Assembly (NCBI GenBank): GCA_002338505.1
Contig: DDIK01000143.1
Span: forward strand, 1-8,837
DNA length: 8,837 bases
Reading direction: 5' to 3'
Origin: Bacteriovorax sp. UBA1852
GTDB lineage: Bacteria > Bdellovibrionota > Bacteriovoracia > Bacteriovoracales > Bacteriovoracaceae
Under the pieces are notes generated by a model. The model made no database searches and was not told the origin of the DNA. It saw only the letters and a program-made list of their open reading frames with translations. Shown piece after piece: positions 1 to 6,495 of the stretch (the first letter of the stretch is position 1; every line of letters begins with the position of its first letter). Made by a program: the position numbers and the translations under genes.

Positions 1-17
1 AAGAAGGAAATTATAAG

Positions 18-1094
18 ATGAAAGAATTTATTAACATTGTTGCAGATCCTATCTACTCGTTTCCGATCGTGACTGTACTATTTTGTTTAATGATGAAGTA
101 TTACCGTGTAATTGGAACAAAGAAGTTTGGATTAACAGCTTTAATTGCATCAATTCCTGTAGTTGTTTGGTTCTGTTTAGATCCGAATTTTAGGGCCATT
201 ATTCTTTGGCCGGATAATATTCCAATCAACATTATTATTATACTTATTGCGTGGCTGACTTGGTATTCACTTTATCGTGCAGCACTCAATGATAATCGAC
301 TGGATCAAGGCTTAGGTCCTTGGGAAGGAACTCCAGAAAATAGAGAAAAAGTTTGGGTTTGGCCTAATCTCGTTTACACAGAATTAATGTGTATGATTGG
401 TTGTACTGTCTTCTTAGTTGTTTGGGCGATTGTTTTTAAGGCGCCTCTTGAAGAGCCAGCTAACCCTACTTGGGCTCCAAACCCAGCAAAAGCTCCATGG
501 TATTTTCTTGGACTACAAGAAATGCTTGTTTATTTTGACCCATGGATGGCAGGTGTTGTTCTTCCAGGAATCATTGTCGTTGGTTTAATCGCTATCCCAT
601 ATATTGATACTAATCCTAAAGGGAACGGATACTTTACAATTGCTGAAAGACCTTTAGCAATGTGGGGATTTCTCTTCGGCTGGTTTGTACTATGGCAGTA
701 CTTAATTATTGTAGGGACATTTTTGCGGGGTCCCAACTGGACATATTATGGACCATTTGAGTATTGGGATTTTCACAAGGTTGTAGCTGAATATAATGTT
801 AACTTATCAGAGTTTTTCTGGATCAAGTGGTTAAATAGACCTATGCCATCAAATATGTTCGTGAGAGAACTATTTGGTATCATTATATCACTTGGGTATT
901 TATTTATAATTCCTCCAGCATTTGCAAACAGTAAATGGGGAAAGAAGATAATAGATAACGTAGGTATGATTCGTTATTACATTTTGATTTTCTTAGTAAT
1001 TGGTATGGCATCTTTACCTATAAAAATGGTTTTAAGATGGTTGTTTAATTTAAAATATATTATTGCTCTTCCAGAGTTAGAGCTTAACTTATAA
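18..1094 (+). CDS. Cytochrome b C-terminal-domain subunit of a quinol:cytochrome c oxidoreductase (bc-type complex)
   Basis: This 358-residue integral membrane protein should form the quinol-oxidising (Qo) part of a bc-type complex. About eight hydrophobic segments are visible, near residues 13-29, 37-54, 68-86, 117-139, 173-195, 214-236, 281-303 and 320-342. The stretch PAKAPWYFLGLQEM (from residue 156) aligns by eye with the PEWY-motif region of cytochrome b/subunit IV, but the motif reads APWY (159-162) and lacks the usual Glu. Subunit IV proteins have about 160 residues and three helices, so three extra helices precede the recognisable domain here. No haem b His pairs are expected in this half; they should lie in a separate N-terminal subunit. 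The start has an AGAAGGAAA ribosome site. A TGA at 19-21 overlaps the start as ATGA, so an upstream gene may end there. The octahaem cytochrome follows after 31 bases. The family call is firm; exact subunit naming is not. Confidence 0.85.
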   Translation: MKEFINIVADPIYSFPIVTVLFCLMMKYYRVIGTKKFGLTALIASIPVVVWFCLDPNFRAIILWPDNIPINIIIILIAWLTWYSLYRAALNDNRLDQGLGPWEGTPENREKVWVWPNLVYTELMCMIGCTVFLVVWAIVFKAPLEEPANPTWAPNPAKAPWYFLGLQEMLVYFDPWMAGVVLPGIIVVGLIAIPYIDTNPKGNGYFTIAERPLAMWGFLFGWFVLWQYLIIVGTFLRGPNWTYYGPFEYWDFHKVVAEYNVNLSEFFWIKWLNRPMPSNMFVRELFGIIISLGYLFIIPPAFANSKWGKKIIDNVGMIRYYILIFLVIGMASLPIKMVLRWLFNLKYIIALPELELNL

Positions 1095-1125
1095 TTTTTG
1101 TTGTAAGATAAAAAGGGTACACGCA

Positions 1126-3969
1126 ATGACAAAAAAACATGAGCCAGGTATGGCCTATGAAATGAAAAAGCTTCATAAAGTATTTGCTGCTTTTTCTCTT
1201 GTCTTTTTATTCTCAGTTATTTGGGTTTTCTTAGATGACTATATCAGACCTTGGAAAGCTTACCAGGTCGAAGCGATGAAGATCGAAAAAGAAAAAATCG
1301 CTGAGAAGATAGAAGCCGAGAAAAAAGAAATTAACCAAGACGAAATTGCTAAGCTCGATAAGAAAATCGAAGAGGGTGCAAAAGTAGTTGAAGCTAACGG
1401 TAAAAAAATAAAAGAGCTTCAAGATGAACTTCGTATCTTGGAAAGAGATCTTAAAGAAGAGACTATTGTTAATGGTTCTTTAAACTCTAAAGTTTCTGCT
1501 CAAACTTTTAACTGGGGAGTTGCTCATTCTCATCACGCCCCATATGCCGGTAAGTTGAAAGCTGAACTAGATAAGAATAAAGCACTCTTTGCTGAGTCAA
1601 AAGATAGAATGAAAGGTCTTCAGGCTAGAGAGAAGAAGATTAATAGAAGTATTAATGAGCTTAAGGCTGCAGTAACAAGCGTTCAAAAAGAAAAAGAAAG
1701 TATCTTGATGAAAAAAGATCTTTTAACTATCGCTTTAAATAAGAAAAAAGTAGACCCAATATTCGCTATTAGAAATGCTCCTTTTGTAGACTTTCTTGAT
1801 CCAACTATTAAAATTCAGCAAGTGGTTCTTGAGAACATTACTGATGATAGATATTTTCAACATGTACCAAAGGTAGATCGTTGCATGACTTGTCACACTT
1901 TTATAGACAAGCCAGGATATGAAGACCAACCAAACCCTCACAGAACTCACCCAAATCTCGACCTTATGGTTGGAGCTAAAGGTAAGCACCCAATGAAGCA
2001 ATTTGGTTGTACATCTTGCCATGGGGGTGAAGGCCATAGAGTTACAGACTTTAATTCAGCAGCTCACATGCCTAAGAACGAAGTTCAAAAGCAAGAGTGG
2101 ATCGAGAAGTACAACTGGCATGAACCTCACAAAGTACCTAAGGTAATGTATAAGAATGGGCAGGCTGAGGCTGGTTGTGTAAAATGTCACACAGGTGTTC
2201 AGTATATTTCAGAAGCTCCAGTTGTTAATGAAGGTCGAAGAAATATTGAGAAGTTTGGTTGTTATGGTTGTCACAAAATTGAAGGGTGGGAGCATAAGAG
2301 AAAACCAGGTCCAAGTTTAGAGAGACTTGCTGCAAAGATTGACAAGGAATTCTTTAAAAATTGGGTTTGGGACCCGAAGGCATTTAACAAGCACGCGAAG
2401 ATGCCTTCTTTCTTTAAGCAAACGAATAACTCAGAGCCAGAGTTTGTTGCTAAGAACATTGCAGAAGTTAATGCAATGGCAGACTTTATATATGAGCAGT
2501 CGGCACCATATAGACCTTTTGCAAGGTATAAGGGTGGAGATGTTGATAATGGGAAAAAGCTAGTAAGAGATCTAGGTTGTATGTCTTGTCACGGTGTAGA
2601 TGATTACCCAGTTGAGAGTAAGATAGTTGATCCTCACAAGGGACCTCACCTTAACTCACTTGCTTCGAAGATTAAAAGTGCAGATTGGATGGTATCTTGG
2701 TTGAAGAAGCCAACTCATTATCAAGCAGATACAATTATGCCTTCTTTCAGATTATCTGATAAGGAAGCGAATGATCTTACAGCATATTTATTAAGTAAAA
2801 GAAATAAGAGCTTTGATAAGCTAAAGTTTGCACCTCTTAATAAAGACCTAAGAGATGAGATTCTTGTAACTTACTTCTCAGCTTTTGATACTGAAGAAGT
2901 AGCTAAGAAGAAGCTATCAAGCATGAGTGACCATGAAAGAACAATGGAACTTGGAAGAAGATCTGTTGGTAAGTACGGTTGTTACTCTTGTCACAATATT
3001 AAAGGCTTTGAAGATAGGGCGCCAATTGGACCAGAGTTAACAAAGATTGGTTCTAAACCATTAACTCAATTTGGTTTTGGTCATGAGTACGATGTTGAGC
3101 ACTCAAGAGACGGTTGGATTAAGGCTCACTTACTAGACCCAAGAAGATGGGATAGAGGTTCAGGTAAACCTTTTAAGGATCTTACGAGAATGCCTAATTT
3201 CTACATGACTGAAGAAGAAGCTGATAAAATTACAGTTGCTCTTATTGGTCAGGTTGATGAAAAAATTCCAGCTAAGGGTGTTAAGAGACTAGATTCAAAT
3301 GAGGCTAAAGTTGCTGAAGGGATGAAGGTCGCTATTAAGTATAACTGTGTTGGTTGTCACCAAATTGATGGCGAATACGGACGTTACTTAAAGATATATG
3401 AAAATGATGATATTAACGAAGGTCCACCAAGACTCGTTGGTCAAGGTCATAGAATGCAAGCTGATTGGTTTCATTATTTTCTTGGTAATATTTATCCGAT
3501 CAGACCTTGGTTAAAGGTAAGAATGCCTTCATTTGATCTTACTAATGAAGAGAAGAATAAATTGACGGCTATGTTTCAAGCGAAGTCTGATGTTGGTCAC
3601 TTTGAAGAAGAAGTTCATAGTAAGGTTGTTTGGGAACCAGGTGAAAGAGATGCTGCTAAAGAATTATTTGAAACTTTAGCTTGTACATCTTGTCATGCTC
3701 AAGGATACACAGATGACGAGCCACTTGCTCCTAATTTAAAGTATGCGAAGAGAAGGCTTAGAGCTGATTGGATTGAAAAGTGGTTAGCTGGTCCTGAAAC
3801 AATTATGCCAGGAACATCGATGCCAAACTTTTGGCCTGATGGTGAAGCTGCAGATCCTGATCTACTTGATGGAGATGCTAAGAGACAAATTAAAGCCCTT
3901 ACTAAGTATATACTTGAAGAGGGACATGACTTTTATTCACCAAAACATAAGAAGAAAAAGCTTAAATAA
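1126..3969 (+). CDS. Membrane-anchored octahaem cytochrome c with periplasmic coiled-coil stalk
   Basis: This 947-residue cytochrome should carry electrons from the cytochrome b/Rieske complex towards the terminal oxidase on the periplasmic side. An uncleaved membrane anchor (about 18-36) is followed by two Lys/Glu-rich coiled-coil segments (about 45-115 and 142-205), joined by a loop with H134, H136 and H137. Eight CXXCH haem sites start at C253, C295, C351, C379, C485, C619, C741 and C853. Haems 4-8 each sit in a cytochrome-c-like module ending in MPSF or MPNF (M426, M538, M689, M800, M899), which supplies the likely axial Met; M894 is an alternative for haem 8. Most modules also contain a W..WL..P-type helix, which suggests tandem duplication. 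The first two haems, with the HRTHPNLDL segment between them, resemble multihaem cytochromes that I recall beside bc complexes in Planctomycetes and deltaproteobacteria-like bacteria. The protein ends in a Lys-rich tail. It lies 31 bases after the cytochrome b gene and 14 before oxidase subunit III. Confidence 0.88.
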   Translation: MTKKHEPGMAYEMKKLHKVFAAFSLVFLFSVIWVFLDDYIRPWKAYQVEAMKIEKEKIAEKIEAEKKEINQDEIAKLDKKIEEGAKVVEANGKKIKELQDELRILERDLKEETIVNGSLNSKVSAQTFNWGVAHSHHAPYAGKLKAELDKNKALFAESKDRMKGLQAREKKINRSINELKAAVTSVQKEKESILMKKDLLTIALNKKKVDPIFAIRNAPFVDFLDPTIKIQQVVLENITDDRYFQHVPKVDRCMTCHTFIDKPGYEDQPNPHRTHPNLDLMVGAKGKHPMKQFGCTSCHGGEGHRVTDFNSAAHMPKNEVQKQEWIEKYNWHEPHKVPKVMYKNGQAEAGCVKCHTGVQYISEAPVVNEGRRNIEKFGCYGCHKIEGWEHKRKPGPSLERLAAKIDKEFFKNWVWDPKAFNKHAKMPSFFKQTNNSEPEFVAKNIAEVNAMADFIYEQSAPYRPFARYKGGDVDNGKKLVRDLGCMSCHGVDDYPVESKIVDPHKGPHLNSLASKIKSADWMVSWLKKPTHYQADTIMPSFRLSDKEANDLTAYLLSKRNKSFDKLKFAPLNKDLRDEILVTYFSAFDTEEVAKKKLSSMSDHERTMELGRRSVGKYGCYSCHNIKGFEDRAPIGPELTKIGSKPLTQFGFGHEYDVEHSRDGWIKAHLLDPRRWDRGSGKPFKDLTRMPNFYMTEEEADKITVALIGQVDEKIPAKGVKRLDSNEAKVAEGMKVAIKYNCVGCHQIDGEYGRYLKIYENDDINEGPPRLVGQGHRMQADWFHYFLGNIYPIRPWLKVRMPSFDLTNEEKNKLTAMFQAKSDVGHFEEEVHSKVVWEPGERDAAKELFETLACTSCHAQGYTDDEPLAPNLKYAKRRLRADWIEKWLAGPETIMPGTSMPNFWPDGEAADPDLLDGDAKRQIKALTKYILEEGHDFYSPKHKKKKLK

Positions 3970-3983
3970 GGAAGAGGTGTTAA

Positions 3984-4622
3984 ATGGGCGGACACGCAAA
4001 TAAGAATCTAGTGCACGATGGATTAATTGAGTACCCAGATGATCCACAATTTGGAAAAGCAAGTCCAAACAAGATCGGTATGTGGCTGTTTCTTGGAACA
4101 GATGCGATGTCTTTCTCTGGTTTATTGCTTGCTTATGCTGTTCTTAGAGCAACACAACCATGGCCTAATCCTGTAGAAGCACTCGGTGGTGTTTTTCTAT
4201 CAGGGATAATGACATTTATCCTAATTTGTTCATCAGTATCGATGGTTCTTTGTATTGATGCTTGTAAGCAAAGGGATGCCAAGGGAATTAGAAACTGGTT
4301 ATTGATTACAATCATCGGTGGATTTATATTTCTTGGAATTCAGGTTTATGAGTATTTTCACCTTGTAAATGACTTAGGGATGACCTTTGCTACTTATGAG
4401 CATGGAAATAATCTCTTTTCTTCAACTTTCTTTGCTATTACAGGTTTTCATGGACTCCACGTTTTATCTGGTGTCCTCTATCTATGCTGGATGTATAAGT
4501 TAGCCTTAGCGGGGAGATTTGATAAAGGTGATTATGGTCTATTAGAAGTTGCTGGTCTCTTCTGGCACTTTGTCGACTTAGTCTGGATTCTTGTTTTTAC
4601 ATTTATTTATTTAATTGAATAA
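3984..4622 (+). CDS. coxC: Cytochrome c oxidase subunit III
   Basis: This 212-residue protein is subunit III of a haem-copper oxygen reductase, a cofactor-free membrane subunit that stabilises subunit I and its proton uptake. Five membrane segments are visible (about 31-55, 65-91, 102-125, 146-173 and 187-210), the usual number for short bacterial forms. Family signatures are FFAITGFHGLHV (149-160), with H156 and H159, LFWHFVDLVWILVF (192-205), with H195, and the helix-3 Glu in QVYEY (E123). In the first helix, where many homologues have SE-x-MFF, this protein has TDAMSF (39-44), so Asp replaces Glu. A purine-rich GGAAGAGG ribosome site lies at 3970-3977. The 14-base spacing from the octahaem gene and the terminator directly downstream show it is the last gene of the respiratory operon. 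Subunits I and II are not in the window. Confidence 0.93.
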   Translation: MGGHANKNLVHDGLIEYPDDPQFGKASPNKIGMWLFLGTDAMSFSGLLLAYAVLRATQPWPNPVEALGGVFLSGIMTFILICSSVSMVLCIDACKQRDAKGIRNWLLITIIGGFIFLGIQVYEYFHLVNDLGMTFATYEHGNNLFSSTFFAITGFHGLHVLSGVLYLCWMYKLALAGRFDKGDYGLLEVAGLFWHFVDLVWILVFTFIYLIE

Positions 4623-4628
4623 AATATC

Positions 4629-4656
4629 AAAGCCCGCTTAAGCGGGCTTTTTTTTT
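4629..4656 (+). terminator. Rho-independent terminator of the respiratory operon
   Basis: A perfect 11+11 inverted repeat (4629-4650) is centred on TTAA, giving a GC-rich stem around GCCCGC/GCGGGC. A run of nine T (4648-4656) follows it. It begins six bases after the coxC stop codon. The T run ends only eight bases before the ATG of the next gene. Confidence 0.95.
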
Positions 4657-4664
4657 GAGTGCTT

Positions 4665-5039
4665 ATGAAAATATATCTTTTATTGTTATTATTTTTTACA
4701 TCATGTTCATATTTTTCTAATTCTGAAAAACATGACTTTTATCGCTCAATGGAAGAAGAGAGTTCTTGTGAAGATGGAAGTATCAGATCTGGATACGAAA
4801 ATCCTTCTGCGATCGATGGTAAGTGTCGCTTAATCACTCAAACTTGTGTTAATTCAACATATATCGGAGCGAGACTGTACCCAACTTGCGAAGGAATATC
4901 TAAGAATTGTGGCACTTTAAAAGACGGCGAGAGCTTCTCTGGATATACCTCAACAAAATCACCATGTGTAAAAGCTAGTCATAAATGTGTTAATGGACTT
5001 ATAGAAGGGCCTTTAAAGTTATATAAAAGCTGTAAGTAG
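4665..5039 (+). CDS. Small Cys-rich lipoprotein with two internal repeats, function unknown
   Basis: I do not recognise a named family for this 124-residue protein. A short Lys-plus-leucine signal peptide ends in a lipobox (FFTSC, lipidated C14), so an outer- or inner-membrane lipoprotein is likely. The mature part holds two copies of one module. Each has a Cys, an acidic DG stretch, SGY, a Cys, then (T/K)CVN, a Gly-containing stretch, LY and a final Cys. That gives four cysteines per module, so disulfide-bonded small domains are likely. I recall similar Cys-Gly repeat modules in Bdellovibrionota secreted proteins. A GTG six bases upstream (4659) is also in frame, but ATG 4665 gives a cleaner signal peptide. 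Neither start has a good ribosome site. The gene sits directly behind the coxC terminator, so it is expressed by read-through or from an unseen promoter. A link to respiration is not shown. Confidence 0.75.
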   Translation: MKIYLLLLLFFTSCSYFSNSEKHDFYRSMEEESSCEDGSIRSGYENPSAIDGKCRLITQTCVNSTYIGARLYPTCEGISKNCGTLKDGESFSGYTSTKSPCVKASHKCVNGLIEGPLKLYKSCK

Positions 5040-5085
5040 ACTCTTTGCCATGGAAAACTTCCTTTAAGTGGTGTAATACTAAATT

Positions 5086-5301
5086 ATGAAAACAATACAA
5101 TTTATACTTTTTTCGATGATCCTCCTATTAAGTGAAGCGATGGCTTGTCCAGGTTGTGCCGGTTCTATGGATAATCCAAAAGACAGTATGCTCGTTTGGA
5201 TACTTTGTGGTTTCATTGTTCTGACTTATGTCCCATTTTATATAATCTACAGAACAATAATTAAAAATAGGCATCTAAGTGAAACTGAAGATGAAGTCTA
5301 A
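5086..5301 (+). CDS. Small CPGC membrane protein, possibly an oxidase accessory protein
   Basis: This 71-residue protein has an N-terminal signal peptide (about 1-20). The mature protein probably begins at C21 with CPGCAG, so C21 and C24 form a CXXC pair facing the periplasm. One membrane helix follows (about 36-58), with a short charged cytoplasmic tail. The AMAC context does not fit a lipobox well, so type I cleavage or an uncleaved anchor is more likely than lipidation. I recall similar short CPxCAG proteins near haem-copper oxidase genes in Bdellovibrionota-like genomes, but no function is established to my knowledge. A CXXC pair could serve copper binding or thiol-disulfide exchange; that is inference. 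Its 3' end overlaps the next gene, which encodes a DUF420 protein tied to oxidase assembly. This supports a shared role. Confidence 0.72.
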   Translation: MKTIQFILFSMILLLSEAMACPGCAGSMDNPKDSMLVWILCGFIVLTYVPFYIIYRTIIKNRHLSETEDEV

Positions 5302-5824
5302 CACTCAAAAGTTTGCATACTCTTTCATTTTAATTTTAAGCTTCTTGATTTTATCATTTTTGGCATGGTTCATTTATATTAAGCCAGCAGCTTCAACCGA
5401 ACTGTATTGGGTGAGCTCGTTGCCAGCACTCAATGCATTATTAAATACACTAAGTTCTATATTTCTTGTTGCAGGCTTTATCTTTATTAAAAAGAAAAAT
5501 GTTAAGGCCCATGTTCTTAGTATGTCTTTTGCTACCGCAACTTCAGGCTTGTTCTTGGTTAGTTACCTCACTTATCATCACTTTCAAGGTGATACTAAAT
5601 TCATCGCTGAGGGCCCAATTCGCTATATATACTTCTCTATACTTATAAGTCATATTCTCTTATCGATAGTCCAGGTTCCATTAATTTTTATTACCTTGTG
5701 GAACGCTTTCACAAAGCGATATGAGAAACATAAGTTCTGGGCCAGATGGACTTTTCCTATTTGGCTCTATGTCTCAGTAACAGGTGTTATCATATTCCTC
5801 TTTTTGAAATACTTAAATAACTAG
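5291..5824 (+). CDS. DUF420 family membrane protein (YozB/CtaM-like), cytochrome oxidase maturation
   Basis: This 177-residue protein has five predicted membrane helices (about 10-30, 45-66, 76-95, 112-138 and 154-173). It matches the DUF420 pattern: PALNALLN at 45-52, H74 in KAHVLSM, Y95-H96-H97, H121 in SHILL, then H147 with RWTFPIWLYVSVTGV. The best-known member, CtaM (YozB) of Staphylococcus aureus, is needed for a functional aa3-type oxidase, so maturation of the haem-copper oxidase is the likely role. The conserved His residues could hold haem or copper, which is unproven. ATG 5291 was chosen; GTG 5279 is in frame and adds four residues. Either start overlaps the previous CPGC gene (by 11 or 23 bases), which implies translational coupling. 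The TAG stop lies in the CTAG shared with the convergent cytochrome gene, and no terminator lies between them. Confidence 0.85.
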   Translation: MKSNTQKFAYSFILILSFLILSFLAWFIYIKPAASTELYWVSSLPALNALLNTLSSIFLVAGFIFIKKKNVKAHVLSMSFATATSGLFLVSYLTYHHFQGDTKFIAEGPIRYIYFSILISHILLSIVQVPLIFITLWNAFTKRYEKHKFWARWTFPIWLYVSVTGVIIFLFLKYLNN

Positions 5825-6495
5825 AATCCATATATCAGCTCTTTAATTTCTCTTTCATCTTCTTTAGACATTGAATGAGGCCATGGAGGCATCATCTTAT
5901 TCTTAAACAGAAACTTAATGGTCTCAATATTTTCAACGTAAAGTGGTGATCTCCCTCCCTGATCAGAGTGACACTTAGTGCATGATTTTATTTGAACCAT
6001 ACTAGTCCCAAGCTTCAATGGTTTCATTCGATCGATATTAGTATTCTTTCTAAACTCTACTCGACCGTAACTCTTAATCAGATTATTCCATTTAAAGACT
6101 GTCATCTTGTCGATTAAAGACATTTGGATATCTTGGGATGAAGTATTAACTCTTATAAGTCGAGGTCCTCCTGAATGACATCTCAAGCAGTCTGCCTTAT
6201 ATTCAATCTCTTGGTTATTTTTAATTTGATGATAACTCACTTCATATGGAGACTTCTTCTTGTGAACTCGAATTTCAATATGATCCCACTCTTTTGAACC
6301 TATTCCATGATGAGATTGTTTCATCTTCCACACGTCGATATGTTCTTTCGAGACTAGACTGACTTGATTAAAGACAGCTTCCCCTTGAGATGTTTTTGAT
6401 TCAAGTGATTCAAATAATATGTCTTCATTGAAGATACCTCCTCCTAAATATTCTAGGAGGAGGTATATAAGTTTAAAGACACTCAAAGTATTCAA
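5821..6495 (-). CDS. Dihaem cytochrome c, probably periplasmic; start codon unresolved
   Basis: The body of this protein is clearly a c-type cytochrome. It has CLRCH (6189-6175) in DCLRCHSGGPRLIR, CTKCH (5982-5968), and a C-terminal MMPPWPHSMS that offers an axial Met. A His-rich KQSHHGIGSKEW stretch precedes the haems. The open frame runs up to 6621, but its upstream part overlaps the preceding gene and cannot be the true N terminus. The best in-frame start is TTG at 6495-6493, with GGAG about six bases before it; GTG at 6498 is the alternative. It gives 224 residues with a hydrophobic N-terminal segment (LIYLLLEYLGGGIF) that could act as signal or anchor, although the Glu inside it is unusual. 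The stronger ribosome site downstream serves an out-of-frame ATG (6428). A 5'-truncated or frameshifted gene is therefore possible. It overlaps the upstream gene's 3' end by about 23 bases. Confidence 0.72.
   Translation of the reverse strand: MNTLSVFKLIYLLLEYLGGGIFNEDILFESLESKTSQGEAVFNQVSLVSKEHIDVWKMKQSHHGIGSKEWDHIEIRVHKKKSPYEVSYHQIKNNQEIEYKADCLRCHSGGPRLIRVNTSSQDIQMSLIDKMTVFKWNNLIKSYGRVEFRKNTNIDRMKPLKLGTSMVQIKSCTKCHSDQGGRSPLYVENIETIKFLFKNKMMPPWPHSMSKEDEREIKELIYGF
6354..6428 (-). other. Out-of-frame 24-codon ORF behind a consensus ribosome site
   Basis: ATG at 6428-6426 lies eight bases after an AGGAGG core, which is ideal spacing. It opens a 24-codon frame ending in TAG at 6356-6354, wholly inside the cytochrome gene but in another frame. 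The peptide is basic with no signal peptide or known motif. It could be a regulatory leader-type peptide, the remnant start of a frameshifted gene, or chance. A run of five A (CAAAAAC) within it is where a -1 shift would lead into the cytochrome frame. Confidence 0.3.
6434..6466 (-). promoter_or_regulatory. Perfect hairpin sequestering a Shine-Dalgarno sequence
   Basis: Two 13-base arms (6434-6446 and 6454-6466) are exact reverse complements around a 7-base loop. On the - strand transcript the 5' arm contains CCUCCUCCU and the 3' arm contains AGGAGGAGG, so a strong ribosome site pairs with a copy of its own anti-SD sequence. The 5' arm starts six bases after the stop codon (6475-6473) of the upstream gene. 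A ribosome finishing that gene would be expected to open the stem, a layout typical of translational coupling. No T run follows on either strand, so it is not an intrinsic terminator. Confidence 0.7.

Noticed and set aside
1..21. Possible tail of an upstream gene ending in TGA at 19-21 (frame KKEIIR)
   Set aside because: The ATGA overlap is suggestive, but six codons are too few to support a feature.
1735..2037. 100-codon - strand frame opposite the octahaem gene
   Set aside because: It is a shadow of the haem-encoding frame; its composition is not protein-like and it shows no start signal.
2327..2563. 78-codon + strand frame inside the octahaem gene
   Set aside because: It lies in another frame within a gene with strong haem motifs and shows no domain or ribosome site.
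5045..5079. Promoter-like TTGCCA (5045-5050) and TAATAC (5074-5079) before the CPGC gene
   Set aside because: The 23-base spacing is too long and the -10 match is only three of six.
6434..6466. Hairpin read as an intrinsic terminator
   Set aside because: No T run follows the stem on either strand, and the stem holds a ribosome site instead.
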